Positions 36,201-46,650 of a stretch of DNA of 64,000 bases are shown in pieces. The notes under the pieces were generated by a model that was not told the DNA's origin, did not search any database, and worked only from the letters and a program-made list of their open reading frames with translations. The DNA is from Durusdinium trenchii. Lineage: Eukaryota > Sar > Dinophyceae > Suessiales > Symbiodiniaceae. Position numbers and translations under genes: made by a program. The DNA is taken from assembly GCA_963970005.1 (NCBI GenBank), contig CAXAMN010021607.1:779495-843494 (forward strand), in the 5' to 3' direction. Every line of letters begins with the position of its first letter. The first letter of the stretch is position 1.

Positions 36201-39200
36201 GAACAGACCGTCATCCACATGGATACCTATGAAGCCTCTCATCTTGTTTTGGTCATTGAACAAAATGAAGCAACACGGGTCGAATGGTGATGGTTGGAAC
36301 TTGAGTTCAATTAACGCTTTGGACAGCGCCCGGAACCATAACAAGGGGGCCCGTAGGCTCCCTTCAGCAATTGACACACCTCATTGGGTCGAAGATTCAT
36401 CTTGGCTCTCAGTTCTGGTGGAGGTTCGACTCCGAGCGTGCGAGAATCGGCACGGCCCCGCAAGAAAGCGGTCTTGATGTCAAAAACTTCCAATCTCCCA
36501 ACGATTGGACACGCAGGCCTGCAAGAGAAGGTTCCGAGAGAGCTTTGACAATGTGGGACTGACTCTCTCTAAGCTGCTTAATTCGGGGTCCTGGTAACCT
36601 AAGATTACCAAGCGAGCTTTCGCTTTTCGACTACTGGCTTGCTTGCTGTCGGCACTGAGATGTGTGTTATTTTCTGCGTCCTTCCATGTCAAGATCCAGC
36701 GGCACTTGAGTATGTTTTGCATGGGTATTTTATGCCTTATCGACATACCGTGTGTGTCTAGCTAGCTCTGGATTTCTTTCTCTTTGGCAGCGTCGAACAT
36801 TTGACGTTCTGCAGACGTCAATGTAGTCAGCTTCACTTCAGATCTTGGACGCTTTGCCGCCGATACTAGAAATGCAAAAGCTGTTGGATCTGGACCATTG
36901 CGCAACATGTCGATGTCTCGGGTTTCAATGTCTACTTCAAATCGCCATGCTTGATCGTCATTCATGGCATATGCATCACACACTAGGTCATCTTCCTCCT
37001 CCACGGGTACTGGAATGTTTTCTGGAGCTTCGACGATTGGTTCAGGTGGAGTTTCAGGATCGAGGTTGAGATGGGTTCATTTTCTCTGATGCATCAGGTT
37101 CAGTATGCGGTTGGTCTTGGCTTGGTTCTGGGTCATCATTACTTCTTCTGGGTGCACTCAAGACTGGAATTTCCGAGGGATGTAATGACACATATCTTGT
37201 ATTTCCGGATCGAATTTGCTCGAGCGTTTTTGGCATGTCCACTTGTTTTGCTTGGTTCATGTTTTGAATCTCTTCAACAGCTGACAAAGATCTTGCATGT
37301 TCGGGCGCTAAACTGAAGAGTTTGTTTCCTTGGACTGCCCAAATCACATTCTTGTCTTCTTGAAGAACCACCCTCAACGGACCAGTCTCCTGGGAGGTAG
37401 ACCGATCTTTGAGGTCTCGATCTTTGCTGCATGGCTCGGCGCAAGGATTGCATATTGTCAACTTCACTAAAGGCCTTGCGAGCTCGTTCGCGAAGAGCAA
37501 GCCTTTCACGGAATTGGACTCCCTCCGGGGATTCCTGTAGTGCCAAATCGTGCTTCGGTTGCCTTTGTTGTTGATCACGGATCCAGGGCACTTGCTCAGC
37601 TTTCCAAACACTAAGAGTTCCGGTGGATAACCCTTGTATCTGGAGCATTTATTCTTGGTTTGTGTGGCGAAAGTGATTGCTGTCTGGAACTCTTCTTCAG
37701 TGATGAGTTCTTCTTGATCCATTCTATCTAGAATTGACTGAAGTATCCCTCCGCGTCGTTCCACTCGTGCTGCCACTAAGCGGCGGGAGCAATCATTCGA
37801 AGACGAATGTCATGTTCTTGAAGGAACCCATGGAAACCCTCGGTGCCAAATTCCGTTCCTGAATCTACCAGTAGTGGGAGGGTCCGGCCCAGCCAATCCA
37901 GCCTTTAGTCAGAGCTCGGATGGCATCTGTGGTTGAATGGCTTGGGGCACTGACTGCTGTATGGAACGTGGTCCCTTGGTCAACGAAGTGGTAGCAAAAG
38001 AATTGCTGTCCTACTCGATTGGTCCATTGGATTCCATCCATTCCAACTACGTCTGAGAAGTCCAGCGTAGGATGGATGGCGCTAGGCTTAGCTAACTCTG
38101 GACTCTTCGAGATCCTCGAGCGCTTCCACTATCTCAGGTTGGCACCCTAGCTGTTGGCAAAAGGCTTTAAGCTTGGCGGCACTTGGACGTCCCATATTCT
38201 TATGTATCTTTAAAATCCAACTTCGTTCTTCAGGTCGAAGTGCTAGCATTCGGAGTCCATGTTTGTCTGACACTAAATCTACTTCATGTCTGACGCTGTC
38301 TGCTTGGGGGGATATCTAAGGATTGTTCTTCCGGTTGGGACTGACTTGTACTGGCATGAGGACCTGCTGGAGCACTCTCGGGTGGCACTTCCTGTGCGCC
38401 CTCAGATTCGGTTTCCGGTGCCTGGACTCTAAGGCTTTTGCTCGACCGCGACTGGTCATCTGCCGACAATTTTCTCTTGGCCTGATCTGTGGGCTCGTCA
38501 CTATTGAGTTTGGATCGAGCAAACACCGTCAGTCCACAACGAGATGGAGCGCACGGTCTCCGCATTTGACGAGCTGTGAGTTTTTTTTCAAGGTTCCCAC
38601 TGGTCCTCAACTACCACATCTTCAAATCGACGTCGGATACCTACGAATCTTCTCAATGGTGCTTTCCCGGGTGCTATTCTCAAGTTGGGACCAACCATCC
38701 TATCCATTCCACGACATAAGACAAGATGATGGACTACTTGATGAAGACAGATTCGTTGCACTGCTTTGCAAAGGTATCCTTCTGTGATTATACCCTAATT
38801 CCAACACGAGGGGCTTCAATATCGACCACTTGCATGACCTCTTCCCAGGATGGATTGCTTGACAAAACCTGAATTTGAGTGGAGTTCATCTTTTGGCTCA
38901 CTCGACGTCTTTTGGTGGGATGTTCATCTTCATCAACGGCAAGAGTGAGTTGTGGACCTTCCTTTTCCCAATGGAGACACTGAATGATCTGACGAGCGAA
39001 TTTTCGGGGATAGAGTTTGGTAAAGCTGGACAGTGACATTTTGTTCCCGTTCACCGTTGATCCTGCAATCTGATGATGTTTGTGAGTATCCACGCAAGTC
39101 CTTTGGTTCAGGTTGTTGTGCAACTCTTTGGAAGTGGTACACACTACAAGACGCTTTCTGATGGGTTCCTTGGTCACTGGCTCACGCAGATCACCTACTC

Positions 39201-42200
39201 TGCAAAGGTCAAAAATGCTCTGCTTCGTCACATTGACAATTGATTGAAAACATGGCAATCGCAGCAACTGGGACCCTTGAGGCATAGCATGTGGGACAAA
39301 CTGACTTGCCATATGTTCTCTTTCCTTTGAGTGAGTATGGATTGGCGAAGCTCTGCATTCTTGCTCATATTGAAATTGGACCGCAAACACCACGGACCAC
39401 AGGTTGGACTTATCCACCAATGCTTGGGACGATCCCTAGCTAGGTGGCAGAACAAATTCCTACGACCGCTCTTGGTACGAAGATCACCTTCGGCCAGTCC
39501 AAACCTTTTCACCGTGAGCCCTTGCTGCATCCCTTGGCGAGTTAGCTCACTCTCCTTTGAGCACATGATTTCAAACAAGAAAGCTCTTTTAGGGCTTGGT
39601 TTGATGACGCTTGCAATGTGTTGGTATTCAGCTCGAAACTGTCGAAGATATGCTAAGCATAACCGGTCATATTCAGGTTGGTTTTGTCCCTGAAACTCAA
39701 AGTCGAGATCATCCCTTCCGAGTGAGCTTACGACCTCACTAAGTCTCGCCGGGTTCACATCGGCTCTTCCTTGACCATCGTCCAGGGGTTGATGGGCTCG
39801 TGTTGGGACCTGGCTTGTTGCTCCAGGTGCTGGATGATGGACGTCAAGGCGGACTCGATCCTGCTCATTCGAAGATCTTGGTTCTCTTGATGCACCAGAA
39901 TTTCTTCGAGCTGATGTTCCTCCTGATCCCAGGCTGTCGGACTCACCGGCTTGGCCACGTTGGATGGCCCCGGTACCTGTGCAGAATGGCTCAGGTATGG
40001 TTCTGTCTTCTTCTTGACGCTGGTCGATGCTGCTGGGCTCTCGCGACGAATCGGAGGAACTTCCGATGTTCGGCCTTCTGGCTGTTTTCGTACGTGTTCA
40101 CAAACCATTTGGTCCAGCTCTGATCCTGGAAGGCCTCGTCGAAGGTCATTCCTAGTTTGGCCTTGCCGAAGGCTATCGGCATGGTCTTGAGAGCACTCAG
40201 CGACAGCTGCTCGATGTCTCGCAGGTCGTCCTGCGTCTGTTCCTTCTTGACCTCCTCCTGGAACTGTGCGAGCTTCTGTCGAAGACTGGACATCTGTCGG
40301 CGATGCTGGCGGAGATGCGAACTTTACGGCTTGAGAAATTGAATGCTTGAGGCTCAAGTCATCCTGGTCACTTGTTGCGAACGATTGGACTGACGATTCG
40401 TCGGCAGGCTGATCTTTTGGAACAGGACGTTCTGTTCGAGATTGATGAGTCTCACACGACTCCTGTACCTGCACATTGTCTTGGACAGCAAGAATGTCCT
40501 GTGGCCACAGTTGATTGATGTTCAACATCATGAGATTCGATGGTGACTTGGCAGTTTCAAGATACTTCCCTAGCTTCTTGCTCCACAAAGTGCTGGCTTC
40601 TGCGTCTATGACGGCCTGAATTGTCCGGAGGAATTCGTTCGATAGCAAAACTGGTGTCTGGCCAGGGACAATTGCTATGCGGAACCAAGTTCGGTGCACT
40701 GGCAGAATGAGCGCAAAGGAGGTGGGGACCTGATTGGTCTCGGATGCGGCTGAACTCTTTCGAGATGGGCATTCGGCTTTCCTGTCCAGCCTGTCCACGC
40801 AGGCGGCAGGTGGAATTGGCAATTCTGTATGCCAAACCTTTGGATTTTCTCCTTTGCCTTTGCCTTTCTTGCCACCTTTGAAGTTCCGAGTTGGCCAGAA
40901 CCCCCGAGCTCTTGATTTGTCCAGTAAACGCTTGCGTGCGTCCTGGTAGCTCACATAGAAAGTGGCAAGATCCTTGTCTTCTTGAATCGTGTCCATGACT
41001 GCATTTTCAAATTGCAACACCATGGACGCATCATCATCCTCGACGGCTAGGGCTTCGAGGTCTTCCTCCATTGGATCTTCTTGTTCCCAGCTAAGCTCCT
41101 CGGCATAGTCGTCGACCTCGTCAACTCCAAAGGCCTGATGATCATAGGTCTACTGGCCCTTCTCTCGTTTTGCGGAGGTGTATTCCTGGAAAAAACTCGA
41201 TCCAAGCATGCGGATTGCTGCAGCCACCTTCTTCATTTCCAGCTCCCCTCCGGCGCGTTCCGCGCCTGATTCGACAAGAACCCGCTTCTTGTCGTCCATG
41301 GTGAGCTTGCTACCACGAAGAATGATATAAGCTTGCACCTCTGCCAAGTTGATTTTTTTCATCAACAATTCAGTCCAAACCACATCAGACCTGTAGGAAT
41401 CCGCACTTTCATCAGCCTTTTGCGAACACCGAAAGATGGCCTTCTCCACAATATCGAGTTTCTGTTCGATGCTCACTTGGCCGAATTGGCCCCCTAAAGT
41501 TGAAACGATCTGTGAAATGCAATCGACGGTGCCTCCCAAAAGCTCCTTTTGTTTCAGCTGTAGCTTTGCAAATGCCGATCCTCGGCAGTTCAAAATGATC
41601 CTGGTTGCCAGCTCGCTGAGGCGACTCTCTGGCCAGGGTCAGTAGCTCGATTTTCTGCGACCACTGCTCCACGTTGTCAACTGCAGGATCAAACGTCGGT
41701 ATCAATGCTGCCAGCTGATTTCCTGAGGATACTGTCCCGACATCCAATGTAGCTGAGGCGGATGACTCACATGGTCACCACTGTTCAGCCCACAACGCTC
41801 GATCAGGACCTCCCTGTGCGATCGTCCAGGTAGGCTCCGCTACCAATATCGAAGCCACCCTGGTTTCGAGATTGGTAGAGAGACCTACGGTTGCGGACAA
41901 ACCGCAAACAACAATGCAAAGGAAGTTGAATTCCCAATGAAGTCCCTGCTTCAAACAACCGTGGTTAGAGCCCTGCTCTTCCGTAGCCCTCCGAAGGCCC
42001 GCTGGCAGCCTTTTCCACAAGAACCCTGCTTGTGGTCCACCAGTCTATCAAAATGGCTCGAACTGCGAATGCCACCCACCCTTCCGGCTTGAGCGGTGAA
42101 GTAGCGAACGGTACAGACTGCAACATGCGACACGCACGACTCTCTGGATTTGACAATATCTACATCATATGGATTTCATATGACCTCGTGCAAGTAGAAG

Positions 42201-43765
42201 CAAGAATATCTGCAAGAATACGTTTCTTCAGTATTTTATGTCCCTCTTCTCTTGTTTTGACCTTTAGACCCTTTTCTTCTTATGTGTGTTCTTTTTCTTT
42301 CAGTTCTTCCTTTCCCTGAAGGACCTCTGTGTTGACCATGCTTTTTTTAAGGCTTGGATGTCACCGCTTGCAAACAAATAATTACGCTTTTATGGACATG
42401 AAACCCACATTTAGCCACAAAGGGCCGTCCTGCTCCAGATTCCTGGGACGCTGGCAGTTTTGGAACGTTCCGGAGCTGCACGGTGAGTCCATCATGCGCC
42501 TTCAGCGCAACAATGTAAAGCGTGAACCCACTTTTGCTCAAAAGCAACTCCAGCAACCGCAACTGTCACTCATTTTGACTAGCACTTGATGCAAGAAGCT
42601 CGATACCTGTTCCCAAGGATCTAACATGTACTGTACCAACATTATTCTTATTGTAAGATCCTAAGTGCTTTGTTTCGGGAGCTAGTTGAAGTCATGTCGA
42701 AAGGCAAGTATCAAATCAGTCTGCTACTCTGCTACTCGAGAAATCGGCCAACTGGAACCATCTCAGTCCTAAACTCGACTTTGGATCTTCTCTGTGGCCA
42801 TCTCCGACTCTGGACTTGGACAGCCCGCTGGGTGTGGAACATTCTATATTTTGATATATTTGGCATCAAAGAGGGTCTGGGGGGATGCTCCCAAAATAGA
42901 AATTATTCGCCCAGTGCGAATGCTATTGCAAGCTTCTGTGTCAATGAGGGGTTGCAAGCTTCTCCAGCTGCACCCCAAGTACTTTAGTTCAATGTGGTAC
43001 AAATCGGTACGAACAAAAAAACATCAAAAAACCTTCTTGCTTACTCCCGAAGCTATTTCATGCAAATACAGCGACAAATCCTCCAACTTCAAGCATCACG
43101 GAATACACAACATTGGAAAAGAATCAACGAGAAAGGTACGGTACAACCTGTTGCTGGGCCACAACTGATGAAATTGCCAAATAGTTCAACCCGATAGCAA
43201 CATCTTTTTGTCAGAATGGAGCTTTCGCACAGAAGGGGAACTACTTCTTTGGACAACTTATCATCGGCCCAATCGAACACAGTGAACAATAGTGAATATG
43301 AAAAATGATCTCATTCTCAGGGTGCCTCTGACTTTCGCTGCACGCTGAAACTATCACGCTTGCAAATTTTTACATGGCTTGGCCCTGGACACGTAGAAGT
43401 CTGCCACCGCCGCAGCCAAAAGGATGATCCCAGCAGTGCCTTCCAGCATTTTCCGACTGATATACCCGCACCGTGAGTAGACAATCCAAACAGCTTCAAT
43501 GGGACTGACTCTGTGATGCAACTGTCAAGATTGTCAAGATTTTAATTACATACATTCCTTGTTGAACGCTCCACGGTTTCTCCCGATCTAACATACAGTA
43601 TCCACCTGCTGCAGCCAGGGCTTCGGAACATTGACGAAGCCTTGGAGCGAGCCAGGAATTACACATGTGGTCAACATCCAGAATCACGTTGGTGTCTTTT
43701 TGCAGTGAAACACATCCTTGCCACGCATCAATGGCCAACAATTCGTTAGGCCGCTTGTCTATGTC
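33270..43765 (-). CDS. PPCS: Phosphopantothenate-cysteine ligase, partial, four exons around a retrotransposon
   Basis: Joins 4'-phosphopantothenate to cysteine, the second step of coenzyme A synthesis. Four minus-strand exons chain in phase: A 43765-43606, B 43439-43360, C 42499-42443, D 33337 to about 33270. A ends in helix APRLRQCSEALAAAG. B gives AGIILLAAAVADFYVSRAKP, matching the family signature (Y)LAAAVSDFY. C gives HDGLTVQLRNVPKL, matching 'GL.L.L..VPK.L'. D gives GQAFIFSFKLE, matching 'AFI.SFKLETD'. Donors are GT (A), GC (B) and GA (C); acceptors AAG|G for A, B and C and CAG|T for D. The N-terminal nucleotide-binding part (SGGT...DNFS.G) and the C-terminus were not found. The intron between C and D is 9,105 bp and contains element 1. 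Whether the gene still yields a product cannot be judged. Confidence 0.7.
34060..34322 (-). pseudogene. Exon-like frame with an internal TGA, inside a PPCS intron
   Basis: After TTTTCCAG|GA the frame reads SVRVRRFKTGRDLPNMFMLN and on to NRPVVV, then TGA at 34189-34191. The same frame continues with protein-like sequence (LMNYKRGTGTNFGPLYDKAT) to a second TGA at 34060-34062. A TGG-to-TGA change would explain it. It lies between PPCS exons C and D but matches nothing in that enzyme, so it is probably a fragment of another gene. Family unknown. Confidence 0.4.
34427..34431. repeat. Target site duplication of element 1, left (ATATC)
   Basis: ATATC directly abuts the left LTR and recurs after the right LTR at 42156-42160. 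Five bases is normal for copia. TA following the left copy makes a seven-base match possible if the LTR begins two bases later. Confidence 0.8.
34432..34740 (-). repeat. Element 1 LTR, 3' copy
   Basis: 309 bp, about nine substitutions relative to the 5' copy and no length difference. Contains the inverted pair CGAAACCACC...GGTTTCG near its outer end. Confidence 0.95.
35033..35889 (-). pseudogene. Element 1: RNase H
   Basis: Two overlapping frames give the copia RNase H: FVAFSDASFPSE (first Asp), VSTLSAEAMALAGAMD (Glu), LIATDCKSLFDIV (Asp) and WVPSSAQVADCLTKIMD (final Asp). All four catalytic acids are present but a frameshift near 35.47 kb separates them. After TKIMD there are only about 50 more residues, so this element lacks the long C-terminal extension of element 2. 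Confidence 0.85.
35943..37004 (-). pseudogene. Element 1: reverse transcriptase
   Basis: Pieces in order: 37004-36762 (acidic linker with LTTLTSAERQMFDAAKEKEI), 36746-36480 (ILKCRWILTWKD, KARLVILGYQDPEL), 36493-36311 (VFDIKTAFLRG with the first catalytic Asp, and ending in the LLKGAYG segment), 36377-35943 (PFDPCCFILF, then IHVDDGLFAGD). HVDD replaces the YVDD usual in copia; element 2 has the same change. At least three frameshifts break the domain. Confidence 0.85.
37054..38290 (-). pseudogene. Element 1: integrase
   Basis: The pre-integrase region is 38273-38088 (MGRPSAAKLKAFCQQLG). The core between about 38,060 and 37,800 reads DVVGMDGIQWTNRVGQQFFC and, further on, LVDSGTEFGTEGF, giving the first two catalytic Asp. 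The C-terminal part (37776-37054) has IDEEELITEEEFQTAI-like sequence, then PPELLVFGKLSKCPG, and ends in a Pro/Ser/Glu-rich linker. Frame changes occur near 37.5 and 37.8 kb. Confidence 0.8.
38788..39758 (-). pseudogene. Element 1: methyltransferase-like module between protease and integrase
   Basis: Two overlapping frames (39758-39228, 39420-38788). N-terminal half: AFLFEIMCSKESELTRQG, resembling a SAM-binding motif I, then RFGLAEGDL and HWWISPTCGPWCLRSNFNMS. C-terminal half: FDLCRVGDLREPVTKEPIRK, a TTSKELHNNL segment and CVDTHKHHQIAG. Each landmark has a counterpart in the same order in element 2 (VYVGRGNVTKE, RFGLEDG, MWLSPKCTLWS, FDQCEYG...IKKPT...QTT, CSGDHMHQTLEG). The fold assignment is inference; the conserved order is seen directly. 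No PCQ-type catalytic motif is visible. Confidence 0.6.
39759..41071 (-). pseudogene. Element 1: gag C-terminus and protease region
   Basis: A 438-codon frame. It begins with acidic gag sequence, then RNFKGGKKGKGKG. The zinc knuckle is split over two frames and damaged: STCRLRGQAGQ (second Cys now Arg, His now Gln) in one, KAECPSRK in the other. The protease region keeps IVPGQTPVLLSNEFLRTIQAVID, matching the 'LL.RP.L..L.AVID' part, but no DSG/DTG active site was found. The rest is a Gln/Glu/Ser-rich linker. Confidence 0.7.
41150..41747 (-). pseudogene. Element 1: gag N-terminus
   Basis: Frame 41747-41412 begins VGTVSSGNQLAALIPTFDPA and WSQKIELLTLA; after a frameshift near 41.63 kb the frame 41593-41150 continues with helical gag (GTVDCISQIVSTLGGQFGQV, RSDVVWTELLMKKINLAEVQ). 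This matches the general layout of copia gag: a short lead then a long helical domain. Confidence 0.75.
41834..41845 (-). promoter_or_regulatory. Element 1 primer-binding site
   Basis: One base inside the 5' LTR the coding strand reads TGGTAGCGGAGC. Its complement GCTCCGCTACCA resembles the 3' end of eukaryotic initiator Met tRNA (CTCTGCTACCA), with one difference. Element 2 has the identical 12 bases at the same place. Confidence 0.8.
41847..42155 (-). repeat. Element 1 LTR, 5' copy
   Basis: 309 bp, starting TGTCAAATCC on the coding strand; partner of 34432-34740. Transcription should start here but no core promoter motif is obvious. Confidence 0.95.
42156..42160. repeat. Target site duplication of element 1, right (ATATC)
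   Basis: Partner of 34427-34431. Confidence 0.8.
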
Positions 43766-44010
43766 CTTCGTGCAATACTGTAGAAGTCTGGCTCAGAATA
43801 ACACAGCAAATTGTGTAAGTGCGCGAGCAAAACATCAAAGTTTGCGCTACATTACTGTATTGTATTGTATTCCTGAGTATTCCCATCACATGTTTGCCCC
43901 ATAGGTAGCAGGCATGAATCGCAAACAACCATCACAAGTCCATTTATATCGCCCACCACAAGCATATCCGATTCTCCATCAAAACTGCATTGAATCACCA
44001 TGTGAATACG

Positions 44011-44015
44011 CGAGG
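44011..44015. repeat. Target site duplication of element 2, left (CGAGG)
   Basis: CGAGG abuts the left LTR and recurs at 52066-52070. Confidence 0.9.
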
Positions 44016-44242
44016 TGTGAAAACACGGGAACACGAAAGGAAGTCAAACCGAGTTCACCGTCGATGCGGAACGCTCTAGGTTTCCGTCTGTTGCAAAGGG
44101 GACCTTTTCTCACAAGGCCTAGTACAGGCGGCCACATGTTGTGGCTCAAGCGCGCTGGACAAGGGAGCAGCGCGGCGAGTGCGAATCTCGAACGCAGTCA
44201 TCATCAAATGACTTCAACTCATGTCTATTGCTCAAATTCACA
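44016..44242 (-). repeat. Element 2 LTR, 3' copy
   Basis: 227 bp, TG..CA ends, no difference seen from the 5' copy. Confidence 0.97.
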
Positions 44243-44280
44243 CTGGTGGAAAAGTAAAAGGGTTTTGACCTTCGGTCAAG

Positions 44281-45100
44281 TCACCATCGGTCCTTCTGGA
44301 CCTGCTTTTCACAAATCTTGCAACTCTCAATGGCCGTTTGGCCGGATGCGTTGTGGAATGCTGGACACTGTGGGTCTACATGGAACTTTGTTCCACGTGT
44401 AGCCATGAAGATTTCCTTCGGGATCGGTGTTTCTCTGCAGTTCTGAACTCTTCGGTGTTCTTGCTGCAGGACATGGTGTTGGCCTTGTAGGCTTTGGAGG
44501 GCTTGAACTGTGCGTTGGTATGAAGCATTTGCGAGTCGTGCTTCGGTGGTTGCTTCTCTCAAACCAACTTCATATTCTTCCATTCGATCATCTTGTCGAT
44601 GGACTTCAGCTTCCAGGTAGTTGATCCTGTGCTGGAGCATTGCATTTGCTTCAATGTGTTCTTTCACTTCACTTTTCAATCTTTCATTCTCTTCACGAAG
44701 TCGGGTCGGCACCAGCTTCTGAAGTTGTTCTGTCGTTTGGGCGGAACTTTCTGTGGTTTCCACCTCATGACTTTCTTTCTTTTCTTCGTCCATCAAGTTC
44801 TGGGATTTCTCATCGTTCATCACCTTGCCGCTGACATTCACAAGGGCCTTGAGCATGTTCATGAAAGCTTGAGAGGCACCAAAAAGGGCGAGTGCAGTAA
44901 ACAGCATGAAAACATAGATGTTGTAGGTCTCGTTTGTCTCACCTGTTTCACTTGCTGCTTGTGCTACACTTGATGATCCCAAGATGATCATCATTGCCAA
45001 TCCTCTTCGGGCTTCAGCTTTTGTCAATGCATTGCGGCGTGCATTGTCATGTCGCTCTTTTGGACTTTTCTTCTTGGCAGCGGTGAAGCTCTGGTCGGAC
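44281..45100 (-). CDS. Element 2: C-terminal extension (hydrophobic segments, coiled coil, Cys/His motif)
   Basis: Continues in frame after RNase H to the end of the 776-codon pol frame (stop at 44281), roughly 270 residues. Order: a basic Lys/Arg-rich stretch; a hydrophobic segment with an Ala-x-Ala end (RGLAMMIILGSSSVAQA, about 45,006-44,957) that resembles a signal sequence; a strong hydrophobic helix (IYVFMLFTALALFGASQAF, about 44,924-44,853); an acidic, Glu-rich region; a long heptad-like coiled coil (about 44,720-44,480); and a tail with FHVDPQCPAFHNA...ESCKICEK, a Cys/His set recalling small zinc motifs of the 'YH...C...C..C' type. Classical copia elements end at RNase H, so this could be an envelope-like or membrane-anchoring part. 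Function unknown. Confidence 0.75.
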
Positions 45101-46650
45101 TGGAGGGTGAACATGTGTGTTCGTAGGCGGTCTGCCATGAGCTGCCTTGAAGCCACTTTGGTAAGGCCGTCAGCCAGTTGAAACTCACTGGACATCCACT
45201 TCAGGAGACATCCTGTGGTGGTCATCTTCTCTTTTATCACCAAGGCCTCGATCTGGGTGCGTTTGTCCCCAGTCAACTGTGGTGCTTCACTTTTGAGGCA
45301 GTCATATAGGGCTTTGGCATCGACCACAAGTGCACACGGTAGTCGACCAGTTCTCTCATCCACATTTGAGGTGGTGAATGAGCTGTTGACACATCCCTTC
45401 CAAAACAATTGGATGTACTCGAGGGAATCCATGGCGGCACTGCAAGCTTGGGACTCGGAGTTCAAACTGCTTCTGCTGATTCGTGGCAGCTTGTATGATC
45501 TCCAGTCGAGGATGACATACTTGAAATCGCCACTCTTTTGCAGAACGTCCTTGTGGGACAGCAGGATGAAGTATCCTCCTTGGCTCAAGTGATCGGGGCG
45601 GACACCCCATGCAGCGTCACTGACAGCGGTCAAACATAGTTCATTCAAATCACCCAATCTTGTGAACTGTAGGGAGGCGTCCTTGTTGTTCTTTGCGAAC
45701 CTGAGTGCTTTGTTTGCAGCTTTTGCTATGGACTCTGTTGCACCGTTGATGCTACCACAAAGTAGGGAGATTGAAGCGCTCAAGTGCGGCATCGACTGTG
45801 TTGATGGCCATTGTAGTGCTCCCAACAATCCTCGGAGTGCTGACACTTCTTTTGGAGATAGTGGATCATGGTCTCCTTTTGGCGTCGTTGTCAAAGGTTT
45901 CACTCCAGGGATGTAGTCTTCCTGGTGCAATTGCCATGTTTGTTCATCAGTCTTCTTAAGTTTGCAACCACAAAACTCAAGTTGTTTGCCTTCTGCCTCT
46001 TCGCTCCAGTGCTTGAAGTCGAAGGTCTTGCGAAGATCACCTTTGACCTTTTGGTACATCGATGGGCTTGGATCGCCTGCACCTAGCATGTCATCAACGT
46101 GGAGGCCAATCAAACATACCAAGCGGTCATTCTCATCGAACAGTCGGAAGAGGCAACATTCAAGGGGATGAGGTGCAAATCCCAACTGTCGGAGCTTCCT
46201 GGTTGCAACTTTGTACCATTCACGTGGTGCGTCAGCTTGACCATAAAGAGGCTTCTTCAACTTCATCAACGCTCCACTCTCCAAGTTCAACATTTTGCAG
46301 GCATCATGAGGAAGCTTTGCCCACAACTGGCGAGATTGAGGATCGCCTTGGAGGAATGCTGTTGCAACGTCGCTCACCCACTTTTCCCAATTTTCATTGC
46401 ATGCGATGGCCAACAAAGTTTGGCGAGCTGTTCGGCACAAAGTGGGACTGCTGGTTTCCAACTTTCCTTCAAGAAGGTCAGGATCATTGAATCCTTGAAG
46501 GACGAGGCGTGCTTTTGCTCGTTGTTCACCTCCTGCTCCAGTGCGCCAAGCGAGAACCCATCTTGCTCGAAGTATGCGATCTGGAGCGACATTGTGTGGA
46601 TGTAGTTCCACCTCCCAAACACCATTCTCGAAGATCGAGCTAAGTTCACT
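45101..46650 (-). CDS. Element 2: reverse transcriptase and RNase H
   Basis: The frame starts within FENGVWEV and reads RARWVLAWRTG, KARLVLQGFNDPDL, WVSDVATAFLQGDP (first Asp), KKPLYGQADAPREWY, LIGLHVDDMLGAGD (HVDD at 46090-46101), then RNase H with VSDAAWGVRPD (45603-45617 covers DAAWG), SSLNSESQACSAAMD, LVVDAKALYDCL and FQLADGLTKVASRQL. All catalytic acids of both domains are present and in one uninterrupted frame, so this part looks intact. It is separated from the upstream integrase by a frameshift near 46,650. Confidence 0.9.

Larger units (their letters stand above)
34432..42155 (-). mobile_element. Element 1: Ty1/copia LTR retrotransposon, 7,724 bp, decayed
   Basis: Two 309-bp LTRs (34432-34740 and 41847-42155) differ at about nine positions, so they are about 97% identical. 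Coding order on the minus strand is gag, protease region, methyltransferase-like module, integrase, reverse transcriptase, RNase H. The LTR starts TGTCAAATCC and ends TTTCGATA on the coding strand (TG..TA instead of TG..CA). ATATC flanks both sides. The coding region carries many frameshifts and lost zinc ligands, so it cannot encode an intact polyprotein. It sits in the intron between PPCS exons C and D, in the sense orientation of that gene. Confidence 0.95.

Noticed and set aside
45575..45595. TTGGCTCAAG resembling the dinoflagellate spliced-leader end
   Set aside because: It lies within RNase H coding sequence of element 2 and lacks the CCGTAGCCATTT part, so it is chance.
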